A DNA stretch of 64,000 nt from positions 1-64,000 of the forward strand of contig NZ_JABBGM010000005.1 of NCBI RefSeq assembly GCF_012927405.1, read 5' to 3'. Position numbers and translations under genes: made by a program. Shown here one piece after another: positions 39,391-48,635 of this stretch (its first letter is position 1; every line of letters starts with the position of its first letter). This DNA comes from Novosphingobium olei. GTDB lineage: Bacteria > Pseudomonadota > Alphaproteobacteria > Sphingomonadales > Sphingomonadaceae. Below the pieces are notes generated by a model. That model saw only the letters and a program-made list of their open reading frames with translations. It did not search any database and had not been told where the DNA came from.

Positions 39391-40124
39391 ATTATTTCGT
39401 GGAACCCATCACAATGCGCCATCTTCGCAGCACATTTCTCATCGGTTTTTCGGCAGTGGCGCTGGCTGGATGTTCCAGCGGAGTGCAGAACCATTTGCCC
39501 GTGGGTGCCGCCGCCTATCAGGCTATCGGTGATCGTAACTCGGACACGTCAGTGACCGAAGTCCTGCAGCCCGGCGATCGCCTGGCGATCCGGGTCATCG
39601 GCGAGCCGGAGCTTACGTCCGACCAGTATTTCGTTGACGCAAATGGCTTCGTGCAGGTCCCGCTGGCAGGCGAAGTCACCGCCGCAGGCAAGTCGCCCAG
39701 GCAGCTCCGCGCCGATATCATCGACAAGCTGGCCGCAAAGTACATCCGCCATCCCGACGTGTCGGTGATCGTGATCGAAACCACCCGCAACACGTATTCG
39801 GTTGAAGGCGAAGTCCGCGAACCGGGTGTATTCGAGGCTGGCCCGGATACCACCCTGCTGACCGCGATGGCGCGCGCGAAGAGCCCGAATAACGTCGCCA
39901 AGCTCGGCGAGGTGATGATCTTCCGCACCGTCAACGGGCAGCACATGGGTGCCCGCTTCGACATCCGCCAGATTCGCGCTGGCAACGCGCCCGATCCGCG
40001 CGTGCTTGCAGGCGACATGGTCGTCGTCGGGTATTCGAGCACCCGCGGCGTCTGGCGTGACATCCTGACCGCAGCGCCGCTCCTCAACGTTTTCGTCCTG
40101 TTGAACAACAACGTCCTCAACTGA
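39387..40124 (+). CDS. polysaccharide export lipoprotein, Wza family
   Basis: Outer-membrane export channel subunit, 245 residues. The signal peptide ends in lipobox ALAGC (Cys29). The polysaccharide export domain is seen in VLQPGDRLAIRVIGEPELTS, FVQVPLAGEVTAAGKSPRQL and PDVSVIVIETTRNTYSV, followed by a SLBB segment (EGEVREPGVFEAGPDTTLLT). The ATG at 39387 overlaps the upstream stop and has CGGAAG before it; a second ATG at 39414 would also give a good signal. With the kinase downstream it forms the Wza-Wzc envelope-spanning export system. Confidence 0.93.
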   Translation: MNYFVEPITMRHLRSTFLIGFSAVALAGCSSGVQNHLPVGAAAYQAIGDRNSDTSVTEVLQPGDRLAIRVIGEPELTSDQYFVDANGFVQVPLAGEVTAAGKSPRQLRADIIDKLAAKYIRHPDVSVIVIETTRNTYSVEGEVREPGVFEAGPDTTLLTAMARAKSPNNVAKLGEVMIFRTVNGQHMGARFDIRQIRAGNAPDPRVLAGDMVVVGYSSTRGVWRDILTAAPLLNVFVLLNNNVLN

Positions 40125-40141
40125 CCCGAAAGACCGCAGCC

Positions 40142-42358
40142 TTGTCCGACACAAACACCGCGTTTGCCGGTTTCGCCTCTCCAAGATCCGCAGCCGGATC
40201 TGAACTTTTCGGCGAGGGGCTGGGGCGTCCGAGCTTCGACTTGCGCTTCATGCTGGCGGTTGCCCGACGCAACCTGTTCGGCATCGGGGTGATCGTCGGC
40301 GTCGTGCTGGCTCTGACCGTGGTGGTGACGCTGCTCACCACGCCGAAGTACACGGCCGGCGCGCGGATCCAGATCAATGACAACTCGAGCCGGGTGTTTA
40401 GCGAAGAGGACATGCAGGACGAACCGGTTGTCGCTGGCTACGACACGGACCGTTTCCTCAAGACCCAAACCGAAGTCATTTCGAGCCGCAGCCTGGCCCT
40501 GCGTGTTGCGCAGCGCCTGAACCTTGCCGGCAACCCCGCGTTCTTCGCGGCGCAGGATTCCAAGCCGCCCGCCGAAGGTACGTCGCTTGCCAATGCGCAG
40601 GCCATGGCGGCCTCGCTTCTGCGCACCGGCCTCAACGTCCAGCTGCCGCGCGATTCGCGCATCGTGACGATCGAGTTCACCAGCGCTGATCCGGCGCTCG
40701 CGGCGAAGATCGCCAACGCCTATGTCGACGAATACATCCAGTCGAACCTGCAGCGTAAGTTCGACAGTTCGTCCTACGCGCGCAATTTCCTGGGCGAACA
40801 GCTGCAGCTCGCCAAGCAGAAGGTCGAGGATTCCGAGCGCGCCCTCAACGCCTATGCCCGCAGCAATGGCCTGATCATTCCGCGCAGCGCGAGCAGCGGG
40901 AATGAAAAGGACAATTCGAACGGCAGCAACTCGGTGACCACCTCGAGCCTGCTGCAGCTCAACACCGCAGCAAATGACGCGACGGCCAAGCGGATTGCTG
41001 CCGAAGGCCGCTGGCGCGCCATTAGCTCGGTGCCGCTGCTGTCGAGCAACGAGGTGCTGACAAGCCCGACGATCAACCAGCTGGTGACCGCAAAGGCCGA
41101 AGTCGAAGCGTCGCTCAAGGAAGAGCAGAGCCGCCACCTCGATGATTATCCGGCTGTCCTTGCCAAGCGTTCGCAGCTCAAGTCGCTCAACGACCAGATC
41201 CAGATCACAGCCAACAACATCAAGAACTCGGTCCGATCGGACTACGAGGCCGCGAAGCAGGCCGAGCAGCAGCTGATGAGCCAGGTGGCCTCGCTCAAGG
41301 GCGACACGCTCGCCGAGCAGGATCGCACGGTGCAGTACGGGCTTCTGTCGCGCGACGCCGATACCAACCGGCAGGTCTACGACGGCCTTCTAGAACGCTA
41401 CAAGAAGCTGAACGCCACCGCGGGCGTCAGCCTATCCAACATCTCGATCGTGGACGAAGCGCAGGCGCCCAGCGGCCCGTCGTCGCCGAAGCTGCTGCGC
41501 AACCTGCTGATTGGCCTGATTGCCGGCTTCGTCGCCGCAGGCATCTACGTCCTCGTCCGCGAACAGTTCAACGACTCGATCCGCGTACCGGACGATGTCG
41601 AGCCCAAGCTCGACATGCCGCTGCTCGGCGTCATTCCGGGTGCACGCGACGACGATCCGGATGCGGCCCTGGCCGACCCCAAGTCGGCGGTGACCGAAGC
41701 CTACAACTCGCTCCGCAGCTCGCTGATGTATTCGACAAGCGAAGGCCTGCCGAAGATCATCCAGGTGACCAGCGCGCAGCCTGCCGAAGGCAAGACCACC
41801 ACCAGCCTTGCCATCGCCACCGGTTTCGCCCGCATGGGTCGCACGGTGCTGCTGATCGATGCCGACATGCGTCGCCCTTCGATCCATCGCCGCGTCGACG
41901 TTCCGAACGAGGCCGGGCTTTCGACCCTGCTGACCTCGCATGCCGAACTCACCAGCATCGCGGTGCAGACGGGCCAGCTGAACCTGTCGGTCCTGCCGTC
42001 GGGTCCGGTCCCGCCGAGCCCGACCGAGCTGCTTTCCTCGCACCGCATCGAGGAACTGCTGACCGAGGGCGCCCGCCACTACGACACCGTGATCGTCGAC
42101 TCCCCGCCGATCCTGGGGCTTGCGGACGCTCCGCTGATTTCGGCCCTGGTCGATGGCGTCGTCTTCGTGGTCGAAGCCAACCGCAATCGCCGCGGCTCGC
42201 TTCGTGGCGCCATCCGCCGCCTGCGGGCGATGCGCCCGATCATCCTTGGTGCCGTTCTGACCAAGTTCGAAGCCACCAAGGCAGGCAACCAGTACTACAC
42301 CGACTACTACGGCTACGATTACTACCAGTACGGAAGCTCGGGGAAGGCTGACAGCTGA
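40142..42358 (+). CDS. polysaccharide co-polymerase and tyrosine autokinase, Wzc type
   Basis: A 738-residue inner-membrane protein joining a Wzz-type chain-length domain to a bacterial tyrosine kinase. Two membrane helices (GIGVIVGVVLALTVVVTLL and LLIGLIAGFVAAGIYVLV) frame a long coiled-coil periplasmic region. The kinase has Walker A SAQPAEGKTTTSLAIA, Walker A' VLLIDADMRRPSIH and Walker B TVIVDSPPILGLADA. A C-terminal tyrosine cluster (YYTDYYGYDYYQYG) is the autophosphorylation tail. Start is a TTG at 40142 (MSDTNTAFAG). Cycles of phosphorylation control chain growth and export. Confidence 0.95.
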   Translation: MSDTNTAFAGFASPRSAAGSELFGEGLGRPSFDLRFMLAVARRNLFGIGVIVGVVLALTVVVTLLTTPKYTAGARIQINDNSSRVFSEEDMQDEPVVAGYDTDRFLKTQTEVISSRSLALRVAQRLNLAGNPAFFAAQDSKPPAEGTSLANAQAMAASLLRTGLNVQLPRDSRIVTIEFTSADPALAAKIANAYVDEYIQSNLQRKFDSSSYARNFLGEQLQLAKQKVEDSERALNAYARSNGLIIPRSASSGNEKDNSNGSNSVTTSSLLQLNTAANDATAKRIAAEGRWRAISSVPLLSSNEVLTSPTINQLVTAKAEVEASLKEEQSRHLDDYPAVLAKRSQLKSLNDQIQITANNIKNSVRSDYEAAKQAEQQLMSQVASLKGDTLAEQDRTVQYGLLSRDADTNRQVYDGLLERYKKLNATAGVSLSNISIVDEAQAPSGPSSPKLLRNLLIGLIAGFVAAGIYVLVREQFNDSIRVPDDVEPKLDMPLLGVIPGARDDDPDAALADPKSAVTEAYNSLRSSLMYSTSEGLPKIIQVTSAQPAEGKTTTSLAIATGFARMGRTVLLIDADMRRPSIHRRVDVPNEAGLSTLLTSHAELTSIAVQTGQLNLSVLPSGPVPPSPTELLSSHRIEELLTEGARHYDTVIVDSPPILGLADAPLISALVDGVVFVVEANRNRRGSLRGAIRRLRAMRPIILGAVLTKFEATKAGNQYYTDYYGYDYYQYGSSGKADS

Positions 42359-43560
42359 TGTCCGTCGGGGGCGAACGGCGGCGTCCTGCAGGGACCTTGC
42401 TGGTCGCCGTCTCGGCGATTGCCTATGCGGCGCTGGCGCTTGCCAGCGGACTGGACCGGGCGGGCGCACTCGATCCGGTGCTGGCGGGAATGCTGCCCAC
42501 GGCCATTCAGGCCCAGTCTCTCCGCAACAAGGCGACCACCGTCCAGTCGATCGGCGACGCCGCAAGGGCCCGCGCCCTGGCCGAAAAGGCGGTCGAGCGC
42601 ACACCGATCGAGCCGGGCAGCACCGCCGTGCTCGGTGCCGCGCTACTGGGCGCCAACGACGCTGCGGGGGCGGACCGGGTATTTCGGGTGGCCGCGCAGA
42701 TGGGCTGGCGCATCCCGCTCACCCAGCTGTACTGGATGCAGACATCGCTCGCGGTAGAGGACTATCCGAACGCTGCCGTGCGGCTAGACGCGCTCCTGCG
42801 GCAAACCCCTACCCTCCTGTCCAACCGCAAGCTGCTCGATCCGCTCGAACAGACCGAGGACGGGCGCAAGGCCCTCGCCGATCGCCTTGTCGAGCGACCC
42901 AACTGGCTTGTTCCCTACACGACCGACGTTTGGGAGGTCCCCCCGCCCGTGCTCAACCTGCGCCGAGCGGTGCTCCTCGACGTCGCGAACCAAGGCCGCA
43001 AGCTCGGCTGTGTGGATGTCTCGCCTTTCGTCCAGCGCGAGATCGCGCTCGGCAATCCGCGCGGCGCGCACGACGTGTGGATCGCCCACTGTCCCGGTGC
43101 GGGCAAGGCCATGATCTACGACGGAGACTTCCAGCAGGCCGAAGTCTCGCAAACGCGTTCCTCGCTGTCATGGACGTTCGTTGGCAACGGCAACATTTCG
43201 GTGTTTCCGGAGCCGGGGCAGCGGCCTGGTCAACGCGCCCTTGCCGTCGACGGCAAGGTGGCGATGCCGACAGTCTTCGTCCGCCAGATGCTGCTGCTTC
43301 CGGCGGGCCGATATCGGGTCACATGGACGGCGTTGAGCGAGAGCGGCGCGCCAACCACCCGGATCGTGGCCGGCCTCGATTGTGGCCATGGCGTCGAGTG
43401 GCAGACTGGTGAGGCAGGCCCCAACGGATTGCGCAGTGCGGTCCTGGAAAGCGATGGCAGCTGTGACGCGCCGTGGCTGTCGTTCGGCCTTGCGCCCGGC
43501 GATGGCGTCGCCCGTCTCACGGGCGTTGCCATGTCTACCCTGGGCCAGGCTAAGCCCTGA
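42358..43560 (+). CDS. TPR-like membrane-anchored protein of the exopolysaccharide block
   Basis: A 400-residue protein whose ATG overlaps the kinase stop (TGATG). It has an N-terminal membrane segment (GTLLVAVSAIAYAALALASGL) and a helical region that looks like degenerate tetratricopeptide repeats (ARARALAEKAVERTPIEPG, AVLGAALLGANDAAGADRVF). The C-terminal half is beta-rich (LPAGRYRVTWTALSESGAPT) and contains several cysteines. I recognise no named family. Position and likely periplasmic location suggest a helper in polysaccharide synthesis or export; this is inference. Confidence 0.75.
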   Translation: MSVGGERRRPAGTLLVAVSAIAYAALALASGLDRAGALDPVLAGMLPTAIQAQSLRNKATTVQSIGDAARARALAEKAVERTPIEPGSTAVLGAALLGANDAAGADRVFRVAAQMGWRIPLTQLYWMQTSLAVEDYPNAAVRLDALLRQTPTLLSNRKLLDPLEQTEDGRKALADRLVERPNWLVPYTTDVWEVPPPVLNLRRAVLLDVANQGRKLGCVDVSPFVQREIALGNPRGAHDVWIAHCPGAGKAMIYDGDFQQAEVSQTRSSLSWTFVGNGNISVFPEPGQRPGQRALAVDGKVAMPTVFVRQMLLLPAGRYRVTWTALSESGAPTTRIVAGLDCGHGVEWQTGEAGPNGLRSAVLESDGSCDAPWLSFGLAPGDGVARLTGVAMSTLGQAKP

Positions 43561-43612
43561 TCCTTCGCTTTCGCCGCGATTGCGCCGCGAACCAGACCCC
43601 CGCAAGCTGAGG

Positions 43613-43646
43613 CTGCCGTCGCCTGGTCAGTGCCGGGCGACGGCAG
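43613..43646. terminator. hairpin between convergent exopolysaccharide and phosphohexomutase genes
   Basis: CTGCCGTCGCC (43613-43623) pairs perfectly over 11 bp with GGCGACGGCAG (43636-43646). It lies in the 92-base gap between two converging genes. There is no good T-run, so it is a likely but not textbook terminator. Confidence 0.6.
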
Positions 43647-43652
43647 GTGCGA

Positions 43653-45056
43653 TCAGTGCCCCGCTTGCGGACCGCGCTCGAGCCCGGATGCGGCGAGTTG
43701 TGCGTCGATCATGCCCATCAGGCGATCGAGCCCGTCCTGCGAGTAGCTTTCGGCGCGGGCCACGAGCACATCCTGCGTATTCGACGCGCGCAGCAGCCAC
43801 CATCCGTCGGGGGTGTTGACGCGGGCGCCGTCGGTAGCGTTGACGTCGGCATCCTCCGCTTCGAGCCGGGCCTTTACCTCGTCGATCACCGCGAATTTGC
43901 GGCTCTCATCCACCTGGAACCGCAATTCGGGCGTGTTGATCATGGCCGGCATCGCGCCGCGCAGCTCTGTCACCGATCTGCCGAGTCGGGCAGAAGCCGC
44001 GATCAGGCGGATGGCGGCATAGAGAGCATCATCAAAGCCGTAGTACTGGTGCGCGAAAAACACATGACCGCTCATCTCGCCGGCGAGAGGGCTGCCAGTC
44101 TCCTTCATTTTGGACTTGATGAGCGAATGGCCGGTCTTCCACATCAGCGGCTTGCCACCCAGTTCGGCCACCCTGTCGAACAGCGCGCGGCTGGCCTTTA
44201 CATCCGCGATAATCGTGGACCCGGGCTCCATGGCGAGCAGGTCCTCGGCATAGATCATCAGTAGCTGGTCACCCCAGATGATCCGGCCTTCCCCGTCGAT
44301 CGCACCGATGCGGTCACCATCGCCATCGAAAGCCACTCCGAAGTCGAGCTGACCATCCGCGACAGCCTTCTTGAGATCGAGAAGGTTCTTCTCTTCGGTC
44401 GGGTCCGGATGATGATTGGGAAAGTTGCCATCCACTTCGGTGAACAACAGGGTGTGCTTGCCCGGAAGGCGCGCGGTGAGCTTTTCGACCACAGGTCCGG
44501 CAGCGCCGTTTCCGCAGTCCCATGCGATCGACAGTCGCTCGAGCATCGCGCTGTCGATGCCGTCGAGCCCCTTCAGCAGCCGCTCGACATATTCGTCCAT
44601 GATATCGAGCGTCTCGTGCGTCCCGTTTCCGGAAGTCCAGTCCCCGGTCTCGGCCAGGGTGCCGAGGTCGAGGATATCTGGCCCGAAGAACGGACGCCCC
44701 TCAAATACCATCTTGAAGCCATTGTAGTTGGCGGGATTATGGCTGCCGGTTATCTGGATGCCGCCATCAATCTGATCAAGTGACGCAGCAGCGTAGTACA
44801 GCATCGGCGTCGGCCCCATGCCAACGCGCACCACGTCGACGCCGCTCGCATTGAGCCCTTCGACCAGCGCATGCTCAAGGATCGGCGAACTGACCCGACC
44901 GTCGTAGCCGACCGCAACGCGCTTGCCACCAGCACGCACGATCCGGGTGCCAAAGCTTCGGCCAATGGCGCGCGCATCATCAGACCCGAGCGTTTGCCCG
45001 ATAATACCGCGAATGTCGTATTCGCGCAGGATAGTGGCGTGGAACTTGTGAGTCAT
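43653..45056 (-). CDS. phosphomannomutase/phosphoglucomutase
   Basis: Interconverts hexose 6- and 1-phosphates, supplying GDP-mannose or UDP-glucose for glycan synthesis. The 467-residue protein has the family order: [14 protein letters not shown], the phosphoserine loop [18 protein letters not shown], the metal-binding [15 protein letters not shown], the sugar-binding GEMSGHVFF and the phosphate-binding [17 protein letters not shown] 45056 gives [14 protein letters not shown]. It converges on the exopolysaccharide block, a sensible neighbour. AlgC-like dual specificity is likely but not provable here. Confidence 0.93.
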   Translation of the reverse strand: MTHKFHATILREYDIRGIIGQTLGSDDARAIGRSFGTRIVRAGGKRVAVGYDGRVSSPILEHALVEGLNASGVDVVRVGMGPTPMLYYAAASLDQIDGGIQITGSHNPANYNGFKMVFEGRPFFGPDILDLGTLAETGDWTSGNGTHETLDIMDEYVERLLKGLDGIDSAMLERLSIAWDCGNGAAGPVVEKLTARLPGKHTLLFTEVDGNFPNHHPDPTEEKNLLDLKKAVADGQLDFGVAFDGDGDRIGAIDGEGRIIWGDQLLMIYAEDLLAMEPGSTIIADVKASRALFDRVAELGGKPLMWKTGHSLIKSKMKETGSPLAGEMSGHVFFAHQYYGFDDALYAAIRLIAASARLGRSVTELRGAMPAMINTPELRFQVDESRKFAVIDEVKARLEAEDADVNATDGARVNTPDGWWLLRASNTQDVLVARAESYSQDGLDRLMGMIDAQLAASGLERGPQAGH

Positions 45057-45142
45057 GCAGGCTGTCCCTCGTTGGTCGCCAATTCGCACTGTCGGGCGGA
45101 ATAGGGACAGATCTTAAACAACCGCGCAAGAAAACGCGGTTC

Positions 45143-45433
45143 TCACCCCTTGCTTCGCTCTCCCAGGCGACCGAGCAGGAGATCCCGCGCGGCATTGGCT
45201 TCGTGCACGGCTTCCGACGTCCCGCCCCGGTCCGGGTGGACCCTGGCGATCAGACGGCGATGGGCATCGATTATGTCTTCGCGACTGGCTGCCGCGGCTA
45301 CCCCCAGAAGATTGCGAGCGCGTTGCTCACCTTCCGAACGAGCGCTGCCGCCCACGAGTTCCCAAGGCCACTTGCCTGCCAGCATCTTGACGACGACGCT
45401 GACGAGGAAAGCGATCCACAACAGCTTGATCAT
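45143..45433 (-). CDS. membrane-anchored J-domain protein
   Basis: A 96-residue protein with one N-terminal membrane helix (MIKLLWIAFLVSVVVKMLAG) and a C-terminal J domain (ARNLLGVAAAASREDIIDAHRR, with HPD in RVHPDRGG). J domains stimulate DnaK-type ATPases; this short anchored form resembles the Tim14-like proteins of alphaproteobacteria. Its ATG overlaps the mipZ stop (ATGA), so the two are co-translated. The client is unknown. Confidence 0.85.
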   Translation of the reverse strand: MIKLLWIAFLVSVVVKMLAGKWPWELVGGSARSEGEQRARNLLGVAAAASREDIIDAHRRLIARVHPDRGGTSEAVHEANAARDLLLGRLGERSKG

Positions 45434-46254
45434 GCAACCCCGTCGAGTTCCGCCTGCACTGGCTGCGCAGCGGACGAAGGCATCGGCAGGTTGAGCCCTG
45501 CGACCAGCGTGCGCAGTTCCTGCCGCGCGACGAGGTGGCTGGTGCCGAGCTCGCCGAGGTGACCCTTGTCGAGCAGCGTCAGCCCGCTCGGAAACAGCTC
45601 GCGATAGATCACGCGCTCGGACAGGCCGCTCGCGACGCGGAAGCCCACGCGCTTGGACAGCTCGGTCAGCGCCTGGTCGATGCGGCGCTGGTTGCGCGCT
45701 TCGGTATAGCCGGTGCGGTTGCGCACGACGACCCAATCCATCTCGCGCCGGGCATCCTGAATGGTGGCCATCGCGCGCTTCTTGCGCGCTTCCCAGATGA
45801 GTTCGGCGTAGAACGACAGCCGGCGGACCTTGAACGTCTCGGCATCGACCTGGCCGATCAGGTCGAAATCGACGAAGCTGTCGTTCAGCGGGGTGACCAG
45901 CGTGTCGGCCTGCGTCGCGACATGGCGCGCCAGCGGATCGTCGCGGCCCGGGGTGTCGAAGACGATAAAGTCGTGCCCGTCGCTCAACTGCGCTGTCAGA
46001 TCGTCGAGCCCTGCGGCGCTGTCGTGCCCATAGACGCCGAAGCTGGCGCTGGGCAGAGCGATGTTGCGCCGCTTCATGGTCTCGGCGCGGTTCTCGAAAT
46101 ACCGGTGCATCGTCCGCTGCCGCGCATCGAGATCGATCGTTGCGACCCGCGCCCCCTGGTAGGCCAGCGCGACCGCCACATGGACCGCCGTGGTCGACTT
46201 GCCCGTCCCGCCCTTTTCGTTGGCAAAGACGATGCGGTGCGGTCCGTTTGACAA
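45430..46254 (-). CDS. mipZ: division-plane positioning ATPase MipZ
   Basis: ParA/MinD-type ATPase that forms a gradient from the poles and keeps FtsZ rings at mid-cell in alphaproteobacteria. The 274-residue protein starts PHRIVFANEKGGTGKSTTA (deviant Walker A), followed by the MipZ-typical VATIDLDARQRTMHRYFENR, DFIVFDTPGRDDPLARHVA and ELIWEARKKRAM. The start is a TTG at 46254. It is divergent from panC across 129 bases and followed by an overlapping J-domain gene. Confidence 0.92.
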   Translation of the reverse strand: MSNGPHRIVFANEKGGTGKSTTAVHVAVALAYQGARVATIDLDARQRTMHRYFENRAETMKRRNIALPSASFGVYGHDSAAGLDDLTAQLSDGHDFIVFDTPGRDDPLARHVATQADTLVTPLNDSFVDFDLIGQVDAETFKVRRLSFYAELIWEARKKRAMATIQDARREMDWVVVRNRTGYTEARNQRRIDQALTELSKRVGFRVASGLSERVIYRELFPSGLTLLDKGHLGELGTSHLVARQELRTLVAGLNLPMPSSAAQPVQAELDGVA

Positions 46255-46383
46255 GGTTGCGGCTCTCTCTGCTAAACGTTTGATCTGTCGATGGCCGGGC
46301 TTGCTGCCGGCAGAGCCATGCGATTAGGGGTGCACCCCGCAACCGCAAAGCCCTGTCAGGGGATTAAAGGAGAGGCCGCGCTC

Positions 46384-47238
46384 GTGCAAATCAACAATCG
46401 GCTAGAAGCCCTGCGAGAAGCCGTCGATGCGCTTCGAAACGGGGGAAAAACCCTCGCATTCGTGCCGACGATGGGCGCCCTGCACGAAGGCCACCTGACT
46501 TTGGTGCGCGAGGCAAAGAAGCTGGCGGACCACGTCACGGTTTCGATCTTCGTCAATCCGCGCCAGTTCGGGCCCAACGAGGATCTTGACGCCTACCCGC
46601 GCCGGCTCGCCGCCGATGCCGCCCTGCTCGAAGCGGAAGGGGTCGACCTGCTTTGGGCGCCGACCGTGGATGTCATGTATCCGCAAGGCTACGCGACCAA
46701 CATTTCCGTGTCCGGACTGGACGCCGTCCTGTGCGGTGCGGCGCGGCCCGGGCACTTCGACGGCGTCGCTACCGTGGTGTGCAAGCTGTTCAACCAGGTC
46801 CGTCCCGATTTCGCGCTGTTCGGCGAAAAGGACTGGCAGCAGTTGGCGATCATCCGCCGCATGGCGCGCGATCTCGATCTCAGCCAGCCGCACGTCGACC
46901 GGATCATCGGCGTGCCGACGGTGCGCGAAGCCGACGGCCTCGCCATGAGCAGCCGCAACCAGTACCTTTCGGCCGAGGAGCGGGAACAGGCAGCGGGACT
47001 CAATCGCGCCATGCGCAAGGCGATCGCCAGCATCGTCGGCGGCTCCTCCGTTGCCTCGGCACTTGCGGCGCTGAATGACGATGTCCTGGCGAGCGGTTTC
47101 AAGTCAATCGACTATGCCGACTTGCGCGATGCAGCAACGCTTGAGGAACTGACCGCCTACGACGGGCGCGATGCGCGACTGCTGGTGGCGGCCAGAATCG
47201 GCTCCGCGCGCCTGATCGACAACATGGCGCTCGCCTGA
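46384..47238 (+). CDS. panC: pantothenate synthetase
   Basis: Joins pantoate and beta-alanine with ATP to make pantothenate, the CoA precursor. The 284-residue protein has the HIGH-like motif VPTMGALHEGHLTLVREAK, SIFVNPRQFGPNEDLDAYPR, the active-site GAARPGHFDGVATVVCKLFN and FGEKDWQQL, and the KMSKS-like region MSSRNQYLSAEERE. The GTG at 46384 is preceded by AAAGGAGAGG; the frame upstream is not family-like. panB is not adjacent. Confidence 0.95.
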   Translation: MQINNRLEALREAVDALRNGGKTLAFVPTMGALHEGHLTLVREAKKLADHVTVSIFVNPRQFGPNEDLDAYPRRLAADAALLEAEGVDLLWAPTVDVMYPQGYATNISVSGLDAVLCGAARPGHFDGVATVVCKLFNQVRPDFALFGEKDWQQLAIIRRMARDLDLSQPHVDRIIGVPTVREADGLAMSSRNQYLSAEEREQAAGLNRAMRKAIASIVGGSSVASALAALNDDVLASGFKSIDYADLRDAATLEELTAYDGRDARLLVAARIGSARLIDNMALA

Positions 47239-47245
47239 GCCCGCT

Positions 47246-47863
47246 TCAGTTCTTCGTCGCCCAGGCCCGTACCAGGCTTTCGGCTATGTAAGGCATCGGC
47301 TGGCCGTTCTCGTCCTTCACGATGGCGGGATGGAACAGGCCGGTGTGCGTGCAGATCGCCTCGGCCAGACTGCGCTGCTCCTCCAGCTTGGGGCCGCATT
47401 CGATGACCTTGCCCGACGGATCGACCGTCGTGACCAGGGTGACGTCTTCGCTGGCAGCATTCCCGCGCAACTGGGCGACCTTGACCTCGGCAACCGGCTG
47501 CAGCCGCGCGGCCGCTATGTCCTGCGTTGCGGGACCGGGGACATAGAGCCTGACAAGCGTGGTGACCACGGCGAACGCGGGCGTGCCATCGCGCAGCCTG
47601 GCCGGGTTGTAGCGCTTGCTCGAAGCGATCTTGCACACGTCGCGGGCAAGATGCGCATCGCCGAGCGCCGAGACCACCTTGCAGTCCTGTGGCCGACCCG
47701 TCGGGTCGACGCGGATTTCGATCGTGGCGGCGGTGGATCGGCCCGCCGCGCGCGCCTCGGGCGAATACTCCAGCGCCGTCACCATGCCCGGAATGTCGGG
47801 GTCGGCAACGCCGGCCGGCGCGGAAACCGCCGCGGCGGCCGCAAGCAGGAAAAGTGGGACCAT
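47246..47863 (-). CDS. secreted protein with TonB C-terminal-like repeats
   Basis: A 205-residue protein with a signal peptide (MVPLFLLAAAAAVSAPAG). It holds two similar stretches: AATIEIRVDPTGRPQDCKVV then LARDVCKIASSKRYNPAR, and TLVTTVDPSGKVIECGP then LAEAICTHTGLFHPAIV. Each resembles the TonB C-terminal fold, and each has a pair of cysteines. It lacks the TonB membrane anchor and proline region, so it is not a true TonB. Function unknown. It converges closely on panC (7 bases apart). Confidence 0.7.
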   Translation of the reverse strand: MVPLFLLAAAAAVSAPAGVADPDIPGMVTALEYSPEARAAGRSTAATIEIRVDPTGRPQDCKVVSALGDAHLARDVCKIASSKRYNPARLRDGTPAFAVVTTLVRLYVPGPATQDIAAARLQPVAEVKVAQLRGNAASEDVTLVTTVDPSGKVIECGPKLEEQRSLAEAICTHTGLFHPAIVKDENGQPMPYIAESLVRAWATKN

Positions 47864-47975
47864 GGCATCCTCTTCACTGGCATCTTGCCCGGTGCGATGT
47901 CCGGGATGCGACGGTAGTCCCGCGCGGCTTCACGGGCAATTTGTTACATTTCGATGTCAAATCTGTTTCAAGAAC

Positions 47976-48596
47976 TCACAACAGCAGGCCCTGCGCGGAA
48001 GGGGGATCGTCGATCGCGACTTCGTGCATAAGGTCGTCGGCAAGGCTGCGCTGCATTGCCCAAGCGCCCTGCGCATCAGTCGACAGCCAGCGCCTTGCCT
48101 CCTCGCCCGGGCGCAGGATGACAGGCATGGCCTTGGGATGGACCGCGCCCACGATGCGGTTTGCAGCGCAGGTCAGGAAGGCAAAGCGCGGCCCGTCTGC
48201 CGTCGGTCGCCACACCCCGGCAAAGGCGAACAGCGGCTGATCGCGCAGCGCGAACCAGTGCTTCATCTTGCGCCCGGTGGCAGGATCGGGCTCTGCCGAC
48301 CATTCGGAGAATTCGGTCACCGGAACGAGGCACCGCCGCGCGGAATCGGCAAGGGCTGCGCGCCACATCGGCGAAGCCAGGTTGCGCACGTTGGTGATCG
48401 GCCGCTTCACCTGCCCGAACGGCGGCCAGCCCCACTGCATCATCTCCAGCCGCGTGTCCTCTGCTCCGATCAGAACGGGCGCTTCGTGCCCCGGATATAT
48501 CTCGTGAAAGGCAGGCACGTTGCGACCGCCAACATCGGTGCCGAACAGGGCGGCGATAGCTTGCGCGTTGCTGGTCATGCGATACAAGTTGCACAT
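47976..48596 (-). CDS. SOS response-associated peptidase (SRAP/YedK/HMCES family)
   Basis: Protects abasic sites in single-stranded DNA by a covalent link through the N-terminal cysteine. The 206-residue protein begins MCNLYRMTS, so removal of Met exposes Cys2. It has MQWGWPPFGQVKRPITNVR with the conserved Asn-Arg, the Glu of CLVPVTEFSEW and the His of GAVHPKAMPVIL. ATG 48596 is required for the catalytic Cys2; the longer antisense frame upstream is not real. Divergent from the aldolase gene across 39 bases. Confidence 0.93.
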   Translation of the reverse strand: MCNLYRMTSNAQAIAALFGTDVGGRNVPAFHEIYPGHEAPVLIGAEDTRLEMMQWGWPPFGQVKRPITNVRNLASPMWRAALADSARRCLVPVTEFSEWSAEPDPATGRKMKHWFALRDQPLFAFAGVWRPTADGPRFAFLTCAANRIVGAVHPKAMPVILRPGEEARRWLSTDAQGAWAMQRSLADDLMHEVAIDDPPSAQGLLL

Positions 48597-48635
48597 CGAA
48601 ACCATACCCCAGAACAGATCACGCCGGAGAGAGCC

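Noticed and set aside
46290-46383. Palindrome GGGGTGCACCCC before panC considered as riboswitch or operator
   Set aside because: A single 12-bp palindrome with no further conserved structure; no known riboswitch architecture is visible.
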